This document shows, one piece after another, positions 35,517 to 45,951 of a stretch of DNA of 64,000 nt. The notes beneath the pieces are model-generated. The model was not told where the DNA came from, made no database searches, and saw only the letters and a program-made list of their open reading frames with translations. This DNA is from Flavobacterium succinicans LMG 10402 (GTDB lineage Bacteria; Bacteroidota; Bacteroidia; Flavobacteriales; Flavobacteriaceae). Where the stretch lies: the NCBI RefSeq assembly GCF_000611675.1, contig NZ_JATV01000013.1:1-64000 (forward strand), given 5' to 3'. Position 1 is the stretch's first letter, and every line of letters starts with the position of its first letter. A program made the position numbers and the translations under genes.

Positions 35517-37613
35517 TTAAGGCAGTGGTTCGAAACTAATGGCGGTTCCTCCCCCAGCGGCTAATTGCAGTTTGAGCTTGCTAGCCGATGTTACCACTTG
35601 TGTTTTGATGGTGTAAGCGATTGGGTTTTTCTCCCAATGTGCATTTTTGGCGTCTTCATAGATGATGACTTTGTATTTTTTGCCTTTGGTTAGGAAATCC
35701 AATTTGATTTCGGTGGTTCGGGCATTTTCATCGGTGATGGCGCCTAGGAACCAAGTGTCTTTGCCTTTGGTTTTTCTGGCCACGGTAAGATAATCGCCGG
35801 GTTCTGCTTCTAGATACAAACTCTCGTCCCAATCCATCGCCACGTCTTTGATGAACTGAAAAGCATCGGGATATTTCTCGTAGTTTTCAATCAAGTCGGC
35901 CGCCATTTGCAAGGGAGAATACATCGTTACGTACAAGGCCAATTGCTTCGCCAAAGTGGTGTGCACTTGCTCGGTTTTGTTTTTATCGTAGTAGCTCATT
36001 TTGATTTCAAAAATCCCTGGGGTGTAATCCATAGGGCCGCCCAACTGACGCGTGAAAGGCAAAATGGTTTCGTGTGCTGGCGGATTTCCGTTGCTCCAAG
36101 CGTTGAATTCGTTCCCACGAGCCGATTCGGCCGCGATGTAGTTGGGATAAGTACGGCTGTAGCCTGTTGGGTGCGAACATTCGTGTGAGTTGACCATCAA
36201 CTTGTTATCGGCAAAGCGACGCGCCACAAAATTAAAGTGATTCACCATTGCTTGTCCGTCGTGGAATTCACCACGCGGAATGATTTTGCCCACATAGCCT
36301 GTTTTGGCCGCAGGATAGTCGAATTTCTTCATCAAATCCAATGCGCGGTCCAAGTGGCGTTCGTAGTTGCCCACAGAACCCGAAGTCTCGTGATGCATGA
36401 TCATTTTTACGTTTTTTGCTTTGGCGTAGGCTGAAACTTCTGCCAAATTAAAGTCAGGATAAGGTGTCGTAAAATCAAAAACATCTTCTTTCCAGTTGCC
36501 TACCCAGTCTTCCCAACCTACGTTCCAACCTTCGACCAATACGCCATCAAAACCGTGCTTGGCAGCAAAATCAATATAGCGTTTGGTATTTTCGGTAGTT
36601 GCGCCGTGTTTGCCTGTTGGAATTGGATTGCCCGCAGCATTTTGCGCATTTTGAGAACCCGCGTAATCCCAAGTCGATTTCCCCACGTGCATTTCCCACC
36701 AAATCCCCACATATTTCATTGGTTTTATCCAAGAAGTATCTTCGATTTTAGAGGGTTCGTTTAGGTTCAAAATCAATTTGGAACTCACAATTTTTCTAGC
36801 GTCATCGCTGACCATAATCGTACGCCAAGGCGAAACGCAAGGCGCTTGTAAATAAGCTTTGTCGCCAATGGCGTTGGGTACCAAATTGGCTTTTAGCGTG
36901 AACTTTTGCACATTGGCATCCAAATGCATCACGGGATAATTCACCACTGCTGCCTCAAAAATATTGAGATACAGCCCTGAAGGCGATTTCATTTGCAAAG
37001 GCGTTTGCACCGTGTATTTTCCAGGAATCGATTTCACGCCAATTCCGTTGTTCATGTTCAATTTTTCGTTGTCAATTTCGGAGAATTTCGTTTCGTTGTA
37101 CACGTATTCATTGCTATCAAAATCCCCTGGCAACCAAAAAACCTTATTATTTTCGGTTAAATTGAATTCCGTTTTCTCGTCTGAAATGATAAAATAGTTT
37201 AGGTTTTCTTGTTTTGGGAAATCATAGCGAAACGCCACCCCTTCGTCAAAGGCTCTAAAGACCAAATTGAGTTTTACCTTTGAATCTTTATTTAGTAAAG
37301 AAACGATCAATTCATTGTAGTGATTCACGATTTGGGCTTGTTCACCTAATACCGGTTTCCAAGTTTCGTTGACCGAATTAGTTTTTGTATCAATAATTTC
37401 AAAATGATTGACCAAACCTTGTTTCTCTTTAAGACTTATTCCTAAAGCACTTTGTACTACAACGGGTTTATTTTTGTAGCTCACCGCATAGGTCGGTTGG
37501 CCATCGGGCGTAAGTTGAAATGAAAGCGTCAAAGTTCCAGTAGGTGATTTTACAGATTGTGCAGTAATTGTACTTATCCAACCCAAACAAAGTAAGAATA
37601 CTATTTTTTTCAT
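35517..37613 (-). CDS. glycoside hydrolase family 97, alpha-glucosidase type
   Basis: The protein has a signal peptide (ending TITAQ), an N-terminal beta-sandwich (about 20-275), a catalytic barrel (about 280-590) and a C-terminal sheet. E478 in NSHECSHPTGYSRTYPN and E502 in ESARGNEFN are 24 residues apart, matching from memory the E508/E532 pair of SusB, so it is probably an inverting alpha-glucosidase of that type. The segment LPFTRQLGGPMDYTPGIFE is another family hallmark. At 698 residues it is normal. Calcium-binding acids are not mapped. No SusC/SusD pair lies next to it, so it is not in a visible utilisation locus. Confidence 0.95.
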   Translation of the reverse strand: MKKIVFLLCLGWISTITAQSVKSPTGTLTLSFQLTPDGQPTYAVSYKNKPVVVQSALGISLKEKQGLVNHFEIIDTKTNSVNETWKPVLGEQAQIVNHYNELIVSLLNKDSKVKLNLVFRAFDEGVAFRYDFPKQENLNYFIISDEKTEFNLTENNKVFWLPGDFDSNEYVYNETKFSEIDNEKLNMNNGIGVKSIPGKYTVQTPLQMKSPSGLYLNIFEAAVVNYPVMHLDANVQKFTLKANLVPNAIGDKAYLQAPCVSPWRTIMVSDDARKIVSSKLILNLNEPSKIEDTSWIKPMKYVGIWWEMHVGKSTWDYAGSQNAQNAAGNPIPTGKHGATTENTKRYIDFAAKHGFDGVLVEGWNVGWEDWVGNWKEDVFDFTTPYPDFNLAEVSAYAKAKNVKMIMHHETSGSVGNYERHLDRALDLMKKFDYPAAKTGYVGKIIPRGEFHDGQAMVNHFNFVARRFADNKLMVNSHECSHPTGYSRTYPNYIAAESARGNEFNAWSNGNPPAHETILPFTRQLGGPMDYTPGIFEIKMSYYDKNKTEQVHTTLAKQLALYVTMYSPLQMAADLIENYEKYPDAFQFIKDVAMDWDESLYLEAEPGDYLTVARKTKGKDTWFLGAITDENARTTEIKLDFLTKGKKYKVIIYEDAKNAHWEKNPIAYTIKTQVVTSASKLKLQLAAGGGTAISFEPLP

Positions 37614-37782
37614 GGTATTTAATTTAGATAACTTTAAAATTAAGTAAAAAAATGGTGCTACAAAACTAAACTCTTCGCTACAAGGTTGTAGTTGGAGAAT
37701 TCGTTCTAATTATAACATATTTTTCACGTTTGGATGAGAGGAAGAAAGTACAAACAAAAACACAGAATAAAAGGCTAATTGT

Positions 37783-38652
37783 TCACGTTTTAGGAATGCC
37801 TGTTTCATTTGCTATAAACAAAAAAGCCTTTCCAAGATATTTGATAATGGTAGAGGCGATGAAAGACTCATAACCCGTTTTGGGTACGGCTAAATCCGCA
37901 GTCAAACCATGGATAAAAACGCCCAAAATAGCTGCATCTATTGGTGAGTAGGATTGTGCTAGCAAACTGGCTATGATACCCGTAAGCACATCACCACTTC
38001 CTGCTGTTGCTAAAGCTTGATTGCCTGTGGTGTTTTCATAAAATTCTTGCCCAAATACAACTTGTGTTGGTCCACCTTTTAGTACTAAAATAATCTGATA
38101 ACGTTGTGCAAATGCTCTCGCTTTAGTTACCTTTTCTTCCTGATTACACCAGCTTCCAATCAATCGTTCTAATTCTTTAGGATGAGGAGTTAGGATGGAT
38201 TGTCGAGGAAGTAACGTTAACCATTCGGGATTTTGTGCCAAAATATTGATCGCATCTGCATCGACGACCAAAGGGCTTTTTTGCTTAACAAGAAAGTCAT
38301 AAAATGCTTTTTGCGTTTCTAGTGCTTGTCCCAAACCAGGACCGATGGCGATGGCATTGGGTTGGAAATCATAATGCATATCAGAAAGATATTTTTTGTT
38401 TACATCCGTTAGTACCATCACTTCGGGGTTTGAAATTTGGATTATTTCGTAGCCACATTTGGGAACAAATGCCGTTACCAAACCACAACCGGTACGTAAA
38501 GCTGCACGAGAAGCTAAGGTAATGGCTCCAATTTTCCCATAACTTCCACCAATCAATAAAGCATGTCCTTGCAGTCCTTTGTGGGTGTCATGCAAAATGT
38601 CTTTATATCGCTTTCTAGCTTCAAATTGATCAATATAAATGGGTAACCGCAT
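37783..38652 (-). CDS. nnrD: ADP/ATP-dependent NAD(P)H-hydrate dehydratase
   Basis: The enzyme repairs hydrated NAD(P)H using a nucleoside triphosphate or diphosphate. Blocks present are [25 protein letters not shown] (two halves of the nucleotide-binding region), [42 protein letters not shown] and the catalytic [17 protein letters not shown]. At 289 residues only the kinase-like dehydratase domain is present. The epimerase half (NnrE), usually fused in longer versions, is missing and not seen nearby. It starts with [18 protein letters not shown] and stands alone. Confidence 0.92.
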   Translation of the reverse strand: MRLPIYIDQFEARKRYKDILHDTHKGLQGHALLIGGSYGKIGAITLASRAALRTGCGLVTAFVPKCGYEIIQISNPEVMVLTDVNKKYLSDMHYDFQPNAIAIGPGLGQALETQKAFYDFLVKQKSPLVVDADAINILAQNPEWLTLLPRQSILTPHPKELERLIGSWCNQEEKVTKARAFAQRYQIILVLKGGPTQVVFGQEFYENTTGNQALATAGSGDVLTGIIASLLAQSYSPIDAAILGVFIHGLTADLAVPKTGYESFIASTIIKYLGKAFLFIANETGIPKT

Positions 38653-39088
38653 AGCTTAAATTTTACTTAAAGGTACAAAAATGACACAGCAGATTACTAT
38701 TAAACAGGATTTAAAGCAATATAATGCTAAAAAAAGTGAACATAATTTACACCAGTACTCATGAATTGAGATTCTACCTCGATAAAAAAAGTAAAACACA
38801 AATTACAGTAATCCAGACAGATTTAAAAAAATATATAAAAGTACGAAGATGCAGTTACTTTCTAATTATTTGTATTTTTACGAGAAAGGTATTTGTTACC
38901 ATTTAGCGAAATGACAAGTTTTGTTAGTTCACTTAGCTCATTTGTAACTGCAATTATTTGCTATGGCAGCAACTATCGGGACGAAGCAAAAGATACAGCG
39001 AATAGCAAGATTCGTAGCATCCAGACTTCAACAAAGAGCTTACTAAATCAAACCAAATACTGCTATTTATTAAAAAACACAGAAATCA
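38653..39088. other. 436-base gene-free region
   Basis: Between the dehydratase start and the DinB-like gene several short frames exist (38681-38764, 38724-38906, 38893-39171), but none shows a recognisable domain, codon pattern or consistent start. No repeat or hairpin of note is seen. Part near 38985-39010 (AAAGATACAGCGAATAGC) faintly resembles the right arm of the structured element. Confidence 0.5.
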
Positions 39089-39559
39089 ATGAGTCATCAA
39101 ATTACCACGCAAATCGCTCTGCACTTAAAGCAAGCTTACTTTGGAGGCAACTGGACCACATCGAATTTTAAAGATCAGGTTTCGAATGTTACATGGCAAG
39201 AGGCTAATTTAGCTATTAAAAAAGGTAATAGCATTGCCAAACTTTTGTTTCATTGCAATTACTATATTAATGGATTGATACCAGTTTTGCAAGGTGGAAC
39301 GTTGGATATTAAGGATAAATTTAGTTTTGAAAGCCCAGTGCTTACTTGTGAAGCCGATTGGGAGCAGTTAAAACAAAAATCATGGGACGAAGCGGAGCTT
39401 ATTGCCTCCTTAATTGAAAAATTGCCCGATAGCTACCTTTTTGACGATTTTGTGGAAGCAAAGTATGGCAACTACTACCGCAACTTCCATGGATTAATAG
39501 AACATTGTCATTATCACCTTGGTCAAATAGCCATAATTAAAAAAGAAATTAAACAATAA
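39089..39559 (+). CDS. DinB-like (DinB_2) protein
   Basis: The 156-residue protein has a four-helix-bundle pattern of the DinB/YfiT group, with helices around 3-18, 38-60, 90-125 and 130-152. Likely metal-ligand histidines are H54 in LLFHCNYYINGL and the pair in GLIEHCHYHLGQIA near residues 138-142. Members are often metal-dependent thiol transferases or of unknown role. The start MSHQITTQIALHLKQAYFGGNW is typical in Flavobacteria. It is followed by a good terminator. Confidence 0.9.
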   Translation: MSHQITTQIALHLKQAYFGGNWTTSNFKDQVSNVTWQEANLAIKKGNSIAKLLFHCNYYINGLIPVLQGGTLDIKDKFSFESPVLTCEADWEQLKQKSWDEAELIASLIEKLPDSYLFDDFVEAKYGNYYRNFHGLIEHCHYHLGQIAIIKKEIKQ

Positions 39560-39562
39560 AAG

Positions 39563-39596
39563 AAGGCAGTGAATACTCCATTTCACTGCCTTTTTT
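39563..39596. terminator. bidirectional terminator
   Basis: AAGGCAGTGAA and TTCACTGCCTT form an 11-base stem with an eight-base loop, followed by TTTT. It separates the convergent DinB-like and propeller genes. Confidence 0.85.
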
Positions 39597-39612
39597 GATA
39601 AAGTATTCTGGT

Positions 39613-42600
39613 TTATTTGATCCAAATACCCCCTACTCCTGCTTCCCATAATTTTTTATTCAAAGCTGGAATGTCTTGATTCAAAATTTGAAAGCCTTCG
39701 GCTTGCATTTTTATCCATTTGTTATCATACTCCAACTTTAAATCCCTTACAGGCTGAGTAATTTTAGGCAAGGTACTTTCGGATTGATTGATCAAATACA
39801 AATAATCGGCATTGAATTTATTTGGAAAATTTTCTACATCGTCATACGCTTTTGATTTGCGTTGCACCATTGACTCGTCCCAAGTTTTCATTTTCTGTAC
39901 TAACTTTTGTGCTTCCGCCAAAACGGTAATTTGCTGTGGACTGTTCATCAATTGTGCAATCAGTGTACTGATTTGTTGTTGTTTTATATACATACCATTA
40001 ATCATGCTTTGCATTTCGTTAAAACGCTGTTCTAGATCCATCTTTAACGTATGATAAGCCGTGTAATCGCTCTCTTTTGTGTCGAATAAGGGATTAGGTA
40101 AAACAGTAGCTTGCGCACTTTTTTCTTGATTAGCCACTTTAAGGGTAATAGTGTAGGTTCCAGGCGCTACTTTATGTCCGTCGTAACTTCCTTCAATATA
40201 AACATTAGGAATACCTAATAAAGAAGTATGACGCATATCCCAAACGATACGGTTCAATCCCTTGTTTTTACTCAGTAATACGGCAGCACTTGGACCACCA
40301 TCATAGCTTTTAAGTTCAGGATTGACTTTAGAACTGTATGTTCTTACTATTGTACCAGCATTATCCTTTATTTGTAGCGTAACCACCTCACTTTCTTTTA
40401 GTTCCGGCAATTGATAATGCACAACAACTCCCGAAGCAGGATTAACGCCTTTTGAAACTCCCATTCCCTTAAATTCAGCATCTGTTACATCCAATTCGCT
40501 CCCGCTTGTAGTAATGAATGTTGGATTAGGAGCAAATAATTTAATTGTTTCGGTAATCGACTTGCTATCTTTAGACTCCTTAGCCAATTCACGAATCAAA
40601 TTCAAATCATCTAGGATCCAGAAACCACGACCTGAGGTTGCCGCGATCAAATTGTTTTGATGTACTTTTAAATCAGTTATAGGAGTCAAAGGCAAGTTCA
40701 CTTGAAACGATTGCCAATTATTACCGCCATCAAAAGAGACAAACACCCCTAATTCTGTCCCAGCATATAACAAGTTTTTCACCGTATCATCTTCTCGGAT
40801 CACTCTTGTAAAGGCATTGGCAGGAATACCATTGTTGATTTTTTTCCAAGTTTTTCCGTAATCTGTAGTCTTATATAATCCCGGTGTATGGTCATTAAAT
40901 TTATAACGCGTAGTAGCAATATAAGCTGTAGCTTTATCAAAAGGAGATACCTCAATGGCATTGATCAAGCACTCCGCCAAATTGGCTGGAGTAACATTTT
41001 TCCATGTTTTTCCACCATCTTTAGTCAAATGCACCAAACCATCGTCACTACCAGTATACATCACACCTTTTTCGAGGGATGATTCTTCGATATAAGCCAA
41101 TGTCCCATAATTCTCGGCTCCTACTGCCTCATTGGTAAATGGCACACCCGGTTTGCCTTGCTTGCTTTTATCATTTCGAGTCAAATCAGGAGAGGTTTCT
41201 ATCCAACTTTGTCCCATGTTATCAGTACGTAAGACCAATTGTGACCCATGAAAATAGGTGTCTGGTTCGTGTTTACTGCGTATAATTGGCGCATTCCAAT
41301 TGAAACGGTATTTCATATCTTTGGCATCGCGACCAAGATATAAAATTGGGGCTGCCATAACATTCGTACTAGTTTTGGTTTGAGTATCTAATACTTCGAT
41401 GGTTCCTTGATAACTTCCACCAAAAACAAATCTAGGATTAGCAGGATCAAATGCTAAAAAGGCACTTTCTCCTCCTGCCGAAACGCTCCAATCTTTTTCA
41501 GAAATACCGTATCCGCTAAAATTTCGGCTCGCAATTTTTACAGAAGTATTATCTTGTTGCCCTGCATAAATATTATACGGAAACTGGTTGTCGACCGCAA
41601 TACGATAAAACTGCCCTGTAGCATAAATATCTTGGCTACTCCATGATTTTCCTTTATTAAAAGTTATGGCTGCTCCGCCATCATCGGCAATAATCATATT
41701 GTTCGAATTCTTGGGATTGATCCATAAATTATGGTAATCGCCATGTGTTTTCGAAATGTTTTCCCAAGTTTTACCTCCATCAGTCGAACGCATAGCTGGG
41801 GCGCTCATTACATAAATAGTATCTTCATGATTAGGGTCAATGAACAATTCAATGTAATACCAAGAACGTTGAATAAGTCGATGGTCCGTTGTGACTTGTG
41901 ACCAAGATTTTCCAGCATCATTAGACATATACAAGCCACCGGCTTCTTTTTCCCAATCACTTTCGATCAAAGCATATACTTTATCTGGATTAGTGGGAGA
42001 TACGGCAATAGCCATTTTTCCCATTTCCTTAGGAAGACCTTCTTGCATAGGAGTCCAAGTAACACCACTGTCCACTGACTTGTACAAACCACTACCTGCT
42101 CCACCACTGGTGACTTGCCAAGGCTTGCGACCATGTTCCCACATCGCCGCATATAAAATTCTAGAATTTGTAGCATCCATCGATAATTCGACAGCACCAG
42201 TTTGGTCATTTTTGTATAATATTTTTTCCCATGTTAGACCTCCATTGGTAGTTTTGTATATCCCTCTATCTTGCGACTTGCTGTAAAGCGCTCCTTGAGC
42301 CGCAACATAAACAATATCTGAATTTTTAGGATCTATACAAATGCGAGAAATATGTTGAGTAGTCTCTAGTCCAAGATGTTTCCAAGTTCTACCGGCATCG
42401 GTACTTTTATAGATACCATCGCCATGATGCGTCATTACCCCACGAACTGCATGTTCTCCCATTCCAACATAAATCACATTAGGATCACTTTCCGCAACTG
42501 TAATAGCACCAACAGAGCTCGTTTTAAAAAAACCGTCCGAAATTGGATGCCAACTCACTCCCATGTCTTGTGTTTTCCACAAACCACCGCCAGTCGTCCC

Positions 42601-42798
42601 CATGTAATACGTTAATGGATCGGATGTTACTCCTGTAGCGGTTACCGATCGTCCGCCCCTAAAAGGACCTATAGATCGCCATTTGGACACTTTAAGTTGT
42701 GCATTTAAATCTGCTGGCTTAGAAGAGATATTCTTCTGAGCGAACAACGTACTACTAATGGAAGCCAATAGTAGTACTAAAAACAGTTTTTTGGTCAT
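39613..42798 (-). CDS. large secreted beta-propeller protein with BNR repeats
   Basis: A signal peptide ([20 protein letters not shown]) precedes a long chain of BNR/sortilin-type blades, each with an S/T-x-D-x-G-x-T-W motif, for example [66 protein letters not shown] and [11 protein letters not shown]. The C-terminal third (about 720-1061) has a FlgD-like beta domain ([18 protein letters not shown]) and a helical end. It is probably in the periplasm or on the surface and binds glycans, peptides or metal; no catalytic residues are seen. It is in its own transcription unit. Confidence 0.93.
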   Translation of the reverse strand: MTKKLFLVLLLASISSTLFAQKNISSKPADLNAQLKVSKWRSIGPFRGGRSVTATGVTSDPLTYYMGTTGGGLWKTQDMGVSWHPISDGFFKTSSVGAITVAESDPNVIYVGMGEHAVRGVMTHHGDGIYKSTDAGRTWKHLGLETTQHISRICIDPKNSDIVYVAAQGALYSKSQDRGIYKTTNGGLTWEKILYKNDQTGAVELSMDATNSRILYAAMWEHGRKPWQVTSGGAGSGLYKSVDSGVTWTPMQEGLPKEMGKMAIAVSPTNPDKVYALIESDWEKEAGGLYMSNDAGKSWSQVTTDHRLIQRSWYYIELFIDPNHEDTIYVMSAPAMRSTDGGKTWENISKTHGDYHNLWINPKNSNNMIIADDGGAAITFNKGKSWSSQDIYATGQFYRIAVDNQFPYNIYAGQQDNTSVKIASRNFSGYGISEKDWSVSAGGESAFLAFDPANPRFVFGGSYQGTIEVLDTQTKTSTNVMAAPILYLGRDAKDMKYRFNWNAPIIRSKHEPDTYFHGSQLVLRTDNMGQSWIETSPDLTRNDKSKQGKPGVPFTNEAVGAENYGTLAYIEESSLEKGVMYTGSDDGLVHLTKDGGKTWKNVTPANLAECLINAIEVSPFDKATAYIATTRYKFNDHTPGLYKTTDYGKTWKKINNGIPANAFTRVIREDDTVKNLLYAGTELGVFVSFDGGNNWQSFQVNLPLTPITDLKVHQNNLIAATSGRGFWILDDLNLIRELAKESKDSKSITETIKLFAPNPTFITTSGSELDVTDAEFKGMGVSKGVNPASGVVVHYQLPELKESEVVTLQIKDNAGTIVRTYSSKVNPELKSYDGGPSAAVLLSKNKGLNRIVWDMRHTSLLGIPNVYIEGSYDGHKVAPGTYTITLKVANQEKSAQATVLPNPLFDTKESDYTAYHTLKMDLEQRFNEMQSMINGMYIKQQQISTLIAQLMNSPQQITVLAEAQKLVQKMKTWDESMVQRKSKAYDDVENFPNKFNADYLYLINQSESTLPKITQPVRDLKLEYDNKWIKMQAEGFQILNQDIPALNKKLWEAGVGGIWIK

Positions 42799-42958
42799 AA
42801 TATAAGGTTATAGCTTTGGTTCAAAAATATGTAATGTTTCTGTAGTAGTCTACTTTATACGGTAAAAAAAACATTTTTTCTAAACAATAATATTAAAAGG
42901 GAGCACTATAATCCATAACTAAAAATCATATATTTGAATTTTCTAAACGGATCGAATC

Positions 42959-43501
42959 ATGAAAACTGCTTTTTATTTTTACCTTACATTATTGACGAGC
43001 TTAGTTCTTTTTTCTTGTAAAAAAGAAGAAGAAAATACTGTAACAGATCAACGAAGCAATGTTGTTCCTTTTACTCAAATGGCTACAACAACTGCTCCTT
43101 CTACACCCACCAATCCTGCTAATACATCTGCATATGTGGAAAAGTCAGACCAAAAAGAAAGTGTGATGTATCAATACAAATATACCGTTGTTAAAAATCC
43201 AAATGCTACTACAACTACCACTGTTACACCAGCAGGGATGAATCCTCCGCATGGTCAACCGAAGCACCGTTGTGATATTCCTGTTGGAGCACCTTTAAAT
43301 TCTCCAAAACCAAAAAATGTCACCACACCTAATACTACTGTAGTTAGTACTCCAACCTCAACCAATACAACTACTGCAGTACCCTCTTTACTAGCTGCAC
43401 CAACCGAAGGAACACCTACTCCAGAAGGTATGAATCCACCTCACGGTCAAGCCAAACATCGATGCGACATTGCTGTTGGTGCTCCATTACCAAAAGAGTA
43501 G
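42959..43501 (+). CDS. lipoprotein with duplicated His/Cys motif
   Basis: A lipoprotein signal (lipobox LVLFSC) is followed by a Thr/Pro/Asn-rich linker and two copies of GMNPPHGQ(P/A)KHRCDI(P/A)VGAPL, at about residues 92-112 and 157-177. The long linker between them is low complexity and likely extended. The repeat contains two His and one Cys, which suggests metal or haem-thiolate-type binding, but no function is known to me. It has no enzyme domain. The gene is flanked by the propeller gene on the other strand and a GNAT gene 40 bases downstream. Confidence 0.9.
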   Translation: MKTAFYFYLTLLTSLVLFSCKKEEENTVTDQRSNVVPFTQMATTTAPSTPTNPANTSAYVEKSDQKESVMYQYKYTVVKNPNATTTTTVTPAGMNPPHGQPKHRCDIPVGAPLNSPKPKNVTTPNTTVVSTPTSTNTTTAVPSLLAAPTEGTPTPEGMNPPHGQAKHRCDIAVGAPLPKE

Positions 43502-43541
43502 TCCTGCAGAATCTCATTTAAAAAAATAAACTTTATCAGTT

Positions 43542-44054
43542 ATGATTACTCCCGCTACAACGGCAGACGCTATTGAATTATCTGCACTAATTAACTCCGC
43601 TTACCGTGGAGAAAGTTCAAAGAAAGGTTGGACCACAGAAGCAGATTTATTAGATGGCAGCAGAACTTCCGAAGCGGAATTGCACACAATCATTACGTCG
43701 CCTGATCATTACATGCTCAAATTTACACGCAATCAAAGAATAATTGGAAACGTTTTGCTTATTGCTAAAAAAGAGGTACTGTATTTAGGGATGCTGACCG
43801 TTTCACCCGAACTTCAAAACGGTGGATTGGGAAAACAATTATTGAAAGCCGCGGAGGAAAAAGCAAAACATTTACATTTGAACACTATTCAAATGACTGT
43901 TATCGGCCTTCGAAAAGAGCTTTTAGCTTGGTACATTCGAAATGGTTATAAGGACACTGGTAAAACAGAGCCCTTTCCATTTAGCAATAAAGATAAAGCA
44001 CTAACAGCAAAATCTTTAGATTTTATAATCTTAGAAAAGAAGATTGCGCACTAA
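43542..44054 (+). CDS. GNAT family N-acetyltransferase
   Basis: A 170-residue acetyltransferase with the acetyl-CoA binding loop LTVSPELQNGGLGKQLLKAAE (Q-x-x-G-x-G form). The N-terminal ITPATTADAIELSALINSAYRGE and the later MTVIGLRKELLAWYIRNGYKDTGKTEPF segments are typical of the RimI/YesJ-like branch. Its substrate is unknown. It follows the lipoprotein gene by 40 bases and converges with the cyclase gene. Confidence 0.94.
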   Translation: MITPATTADAIELSALINSAYRGESSKKGWTTEADLLDGSRTSEAELHTIITSPDHYMLKFTRNQRIIGNVLLIAKKEVLYLGMLTVSPELQNGGLGKQLLKAAEEKAKHLHLNTIQMTVIGLRKELLAWYIRNGYKDTGKTEPFPFSNKDKALTAKSLDFIILEKKIAH

Positions 44055-44083
44055 ACCAATTTATTATTTAAAACTAAGAGAAT

Positions 44084-45931
44084 TTATATGGTCTGTTTTA
44101 TAAAATACATATTCATTCTACCTCTGTTTTTTACCTCGATATTGCCACGATATTCACATGAGAAACGATCTTTGACCAACTCAAAAGTCGCTTCTGAAAT
44201 ATTGATTTTACCAGTTTCGGAGTTGGATTCCATTCTAGAAGCCGTATTTACGGTATCTCCCCAAATATCATAGGCAAATTTCTTTGTTCCAACTACACCT
44301 GCTACAACTGGCCCGGTGCTGATTCCAATCCGAATATCAAAACGAACATGGAACACGTCTCTTTCGGTTTTGGCCAAGGCTACACAGTTAATAATCTCCT
44401 GAGCAGCTAGTATCATTTTGTAAGCATGATCGTTAGTTTCAAAAGGCAAGCCACCTGCACACATATAGGCGTCGCCAATCGTTTTAATCTTTTCTAAATC
44501 GTATTTTTCAATAATGGCATCAAATTTTGAGAAGTAATAATCAACACTTTCTACTAATTTTTCTGGAGATAAATTTTCAGCATATGCCGTAAATCCAACA
44601 AAATCTGTAAATAGAACTGACACTGAATCAAATTTTTTAGCCCTCACACTTCCAGATTGTTTCAATTCTGCCGCTGTTTCTTCAGGCAAAATATTCAATA
44701 ATAATGCATTAGATCTATTTTTTTCTGATTCGATAATAGCATTGGTTTTTTTGATGAATTGATACCTCCTAAATAAACCCACTACTAAAAGACTAATTAA
44801 AATAATTACAACAACTGTAGCATAGATCACATTTTGCTGCTTCTTAGCCAATAGTTTCTGAATTTCTGATTCTTTCTCCAGTATGTTTACTTCCGCTTGT
44901 TTTTTTGAAACCTCAAAATTGGTTCTTAAATCGGCTAACTCTTGTACCATTTTCACATTGCTAACACTATCTTTATAGGCTACATATTTTTTAAAATACG
45001 ATAAAGATAGGTTGCTTTTGTGTGTAGATTCATAGATTTTGGACAATTGTAAACTCGAAGTGCTAATTTGGTCTTTATAACCGTTTTTAACAGCCAATTG
45101 ATAACTTCGTTTAGCTGCACTAAGGGCTTTACTCCAATTATTCTGCTTACTATAAATATCAGACAAATGGATCAAATATTCAGAAATCCCATAAAAATCT
45201 TCGATAGATTCTAAGGATTGTATGGCTTGATTTAAATTGCTCTCAGCTTCTTTATTTTTTCCTTGTTTGAAATAGATCACACCCATATTACCCAAAGTAT
45301 AAGCAATACCACTGGTATATCCCGATTTTTCAAAATACGTACCTGACTCAGAAAAATACTCTAAAGCTTGTGCTAATTGATTGTTTTTTAAATATTCATC
45401 CCCAAGATTGGATAGCGCTGACGCTAACTTCAATGGTTCATTTGATTTTCGTAAAATTGCTATTGCTTTTTCATAATATGAATAGGCCTTTTTCGTGTCT
45501 TTCATTACCGAAAAAACATTAGCCATTGCCATATAAGTTACGCCTTCTCCAACTAAATTTTTTGAATTTTGAGCAATTTTTATTGCCAACAAAAAATCGC
45601 TCAACGCTTCTTGAAGGTTTCCTTTCAACTTGAGTTTGTTACCCCTAAGATAATAACCTCTAAACAAATACAGGTCATTCTTTGACTTTCTTGATAACAC
45701 AATTAATTCATTAGTATATCTAATTGCTAATGACAAATCGTTAAGTTCATTGAATGCTAAATTACGAAGTAATTCTAGTTGAACAGCTGTCGTATTACCT
45801 CCTTTTTTGTAAATAATAGCCAGACTGTCTGCTACTTTTTGGTCTTGCGCCTGTAGCTTAGTGCCTACTGCAAGAAGCATAACGAAGCACATCACGCAAC
45901 ATTTAATAAAAATATTGGATAAAGTATTCAA
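44084..45931 (-). CDS. TPR-containing class III adenylate cyclase
   Basis: A signal-like hydrophobic start, about seven tetratricopeptide repeats (about 45-310), a transmembrane helix (about 375-395) and a class III cyclase domain (about 430-615) are seen. The metal Asps are D443 in LFTDFVGFT and D487 in KTIGDAYM, 44 residues apart as in known enzymes. K481 and D555 (YDIWGD) form the adenine-selecting pair, and the TVNTASR motif supplies the transition-state N and R. It is therefore probably an active homodimeric adenylate cyclase facing the cytoplasm with a periplasmic TPR sensor. The repeat-tailed gene upstream is 20 bases away. Confidence 0.93.
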   Translation of the reverse strand: MNTLSNIFIKCCVMCFVMLLAVGTKLQAQDQKVADSLAIIYKKGGNTTAVQLELLRNLAFNELNDLSLAIRYTNELIVLSRKSKNDLYLFRGYYLRGNKLKLKGNLQEALSDFLLAIKIAQNSKNLVGEGVTYMAMANVFSVMKDTKKAYSYYEKAIAILRKSNEPLKLASALSNLGDEYLKNNQLAQALEYFSESGTYFEKSGYTSGIAYTLGNMGVIYFKQGKNKEAESNLNQAIQSLESIEDFYGISEYLIHLSDIYSKQNNWSKALSAAKRSYQLAVKNGYKDQISTSSLQLSKIYESTHKSNLSLSYFKKYVAYKDSVSNVKMVQELADLRTNFEVSKKQAEVNILEKESEIQKLLAKKQQNVIYATVVVIILISLLVVGLFRRYQFIKKTNAIIESEKNRSNALLLNILPEETAAELKQSGSVRAKKFDSVSVLFTDFVGFTAYAENLSPEKLVESVDYYFSKFDAIIEKYDLEKIKTIGDAYMCAGGLPFETNDHAYKMILAAQEIINCVALAKTERDVFHVRFDIRIGISTGPVVAGVVGTKKFAYDIWGDTVNTASRMESNSETGKINISEATFELVKDRFSCEYRGNIEVKNRGRMNMYFIKQTI

Positions 45932-45951
45932 TACAAAAGTTTGTTTAAAAA

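Noticed and set aside
38681..39171. Short plus-strand frames before the DinB-like gene
   Set aside because: The 27-, 60- and 92-codon frames overlap each other, have no recognisable domain, and the last one overlaps the real start of the DinB-like gene.
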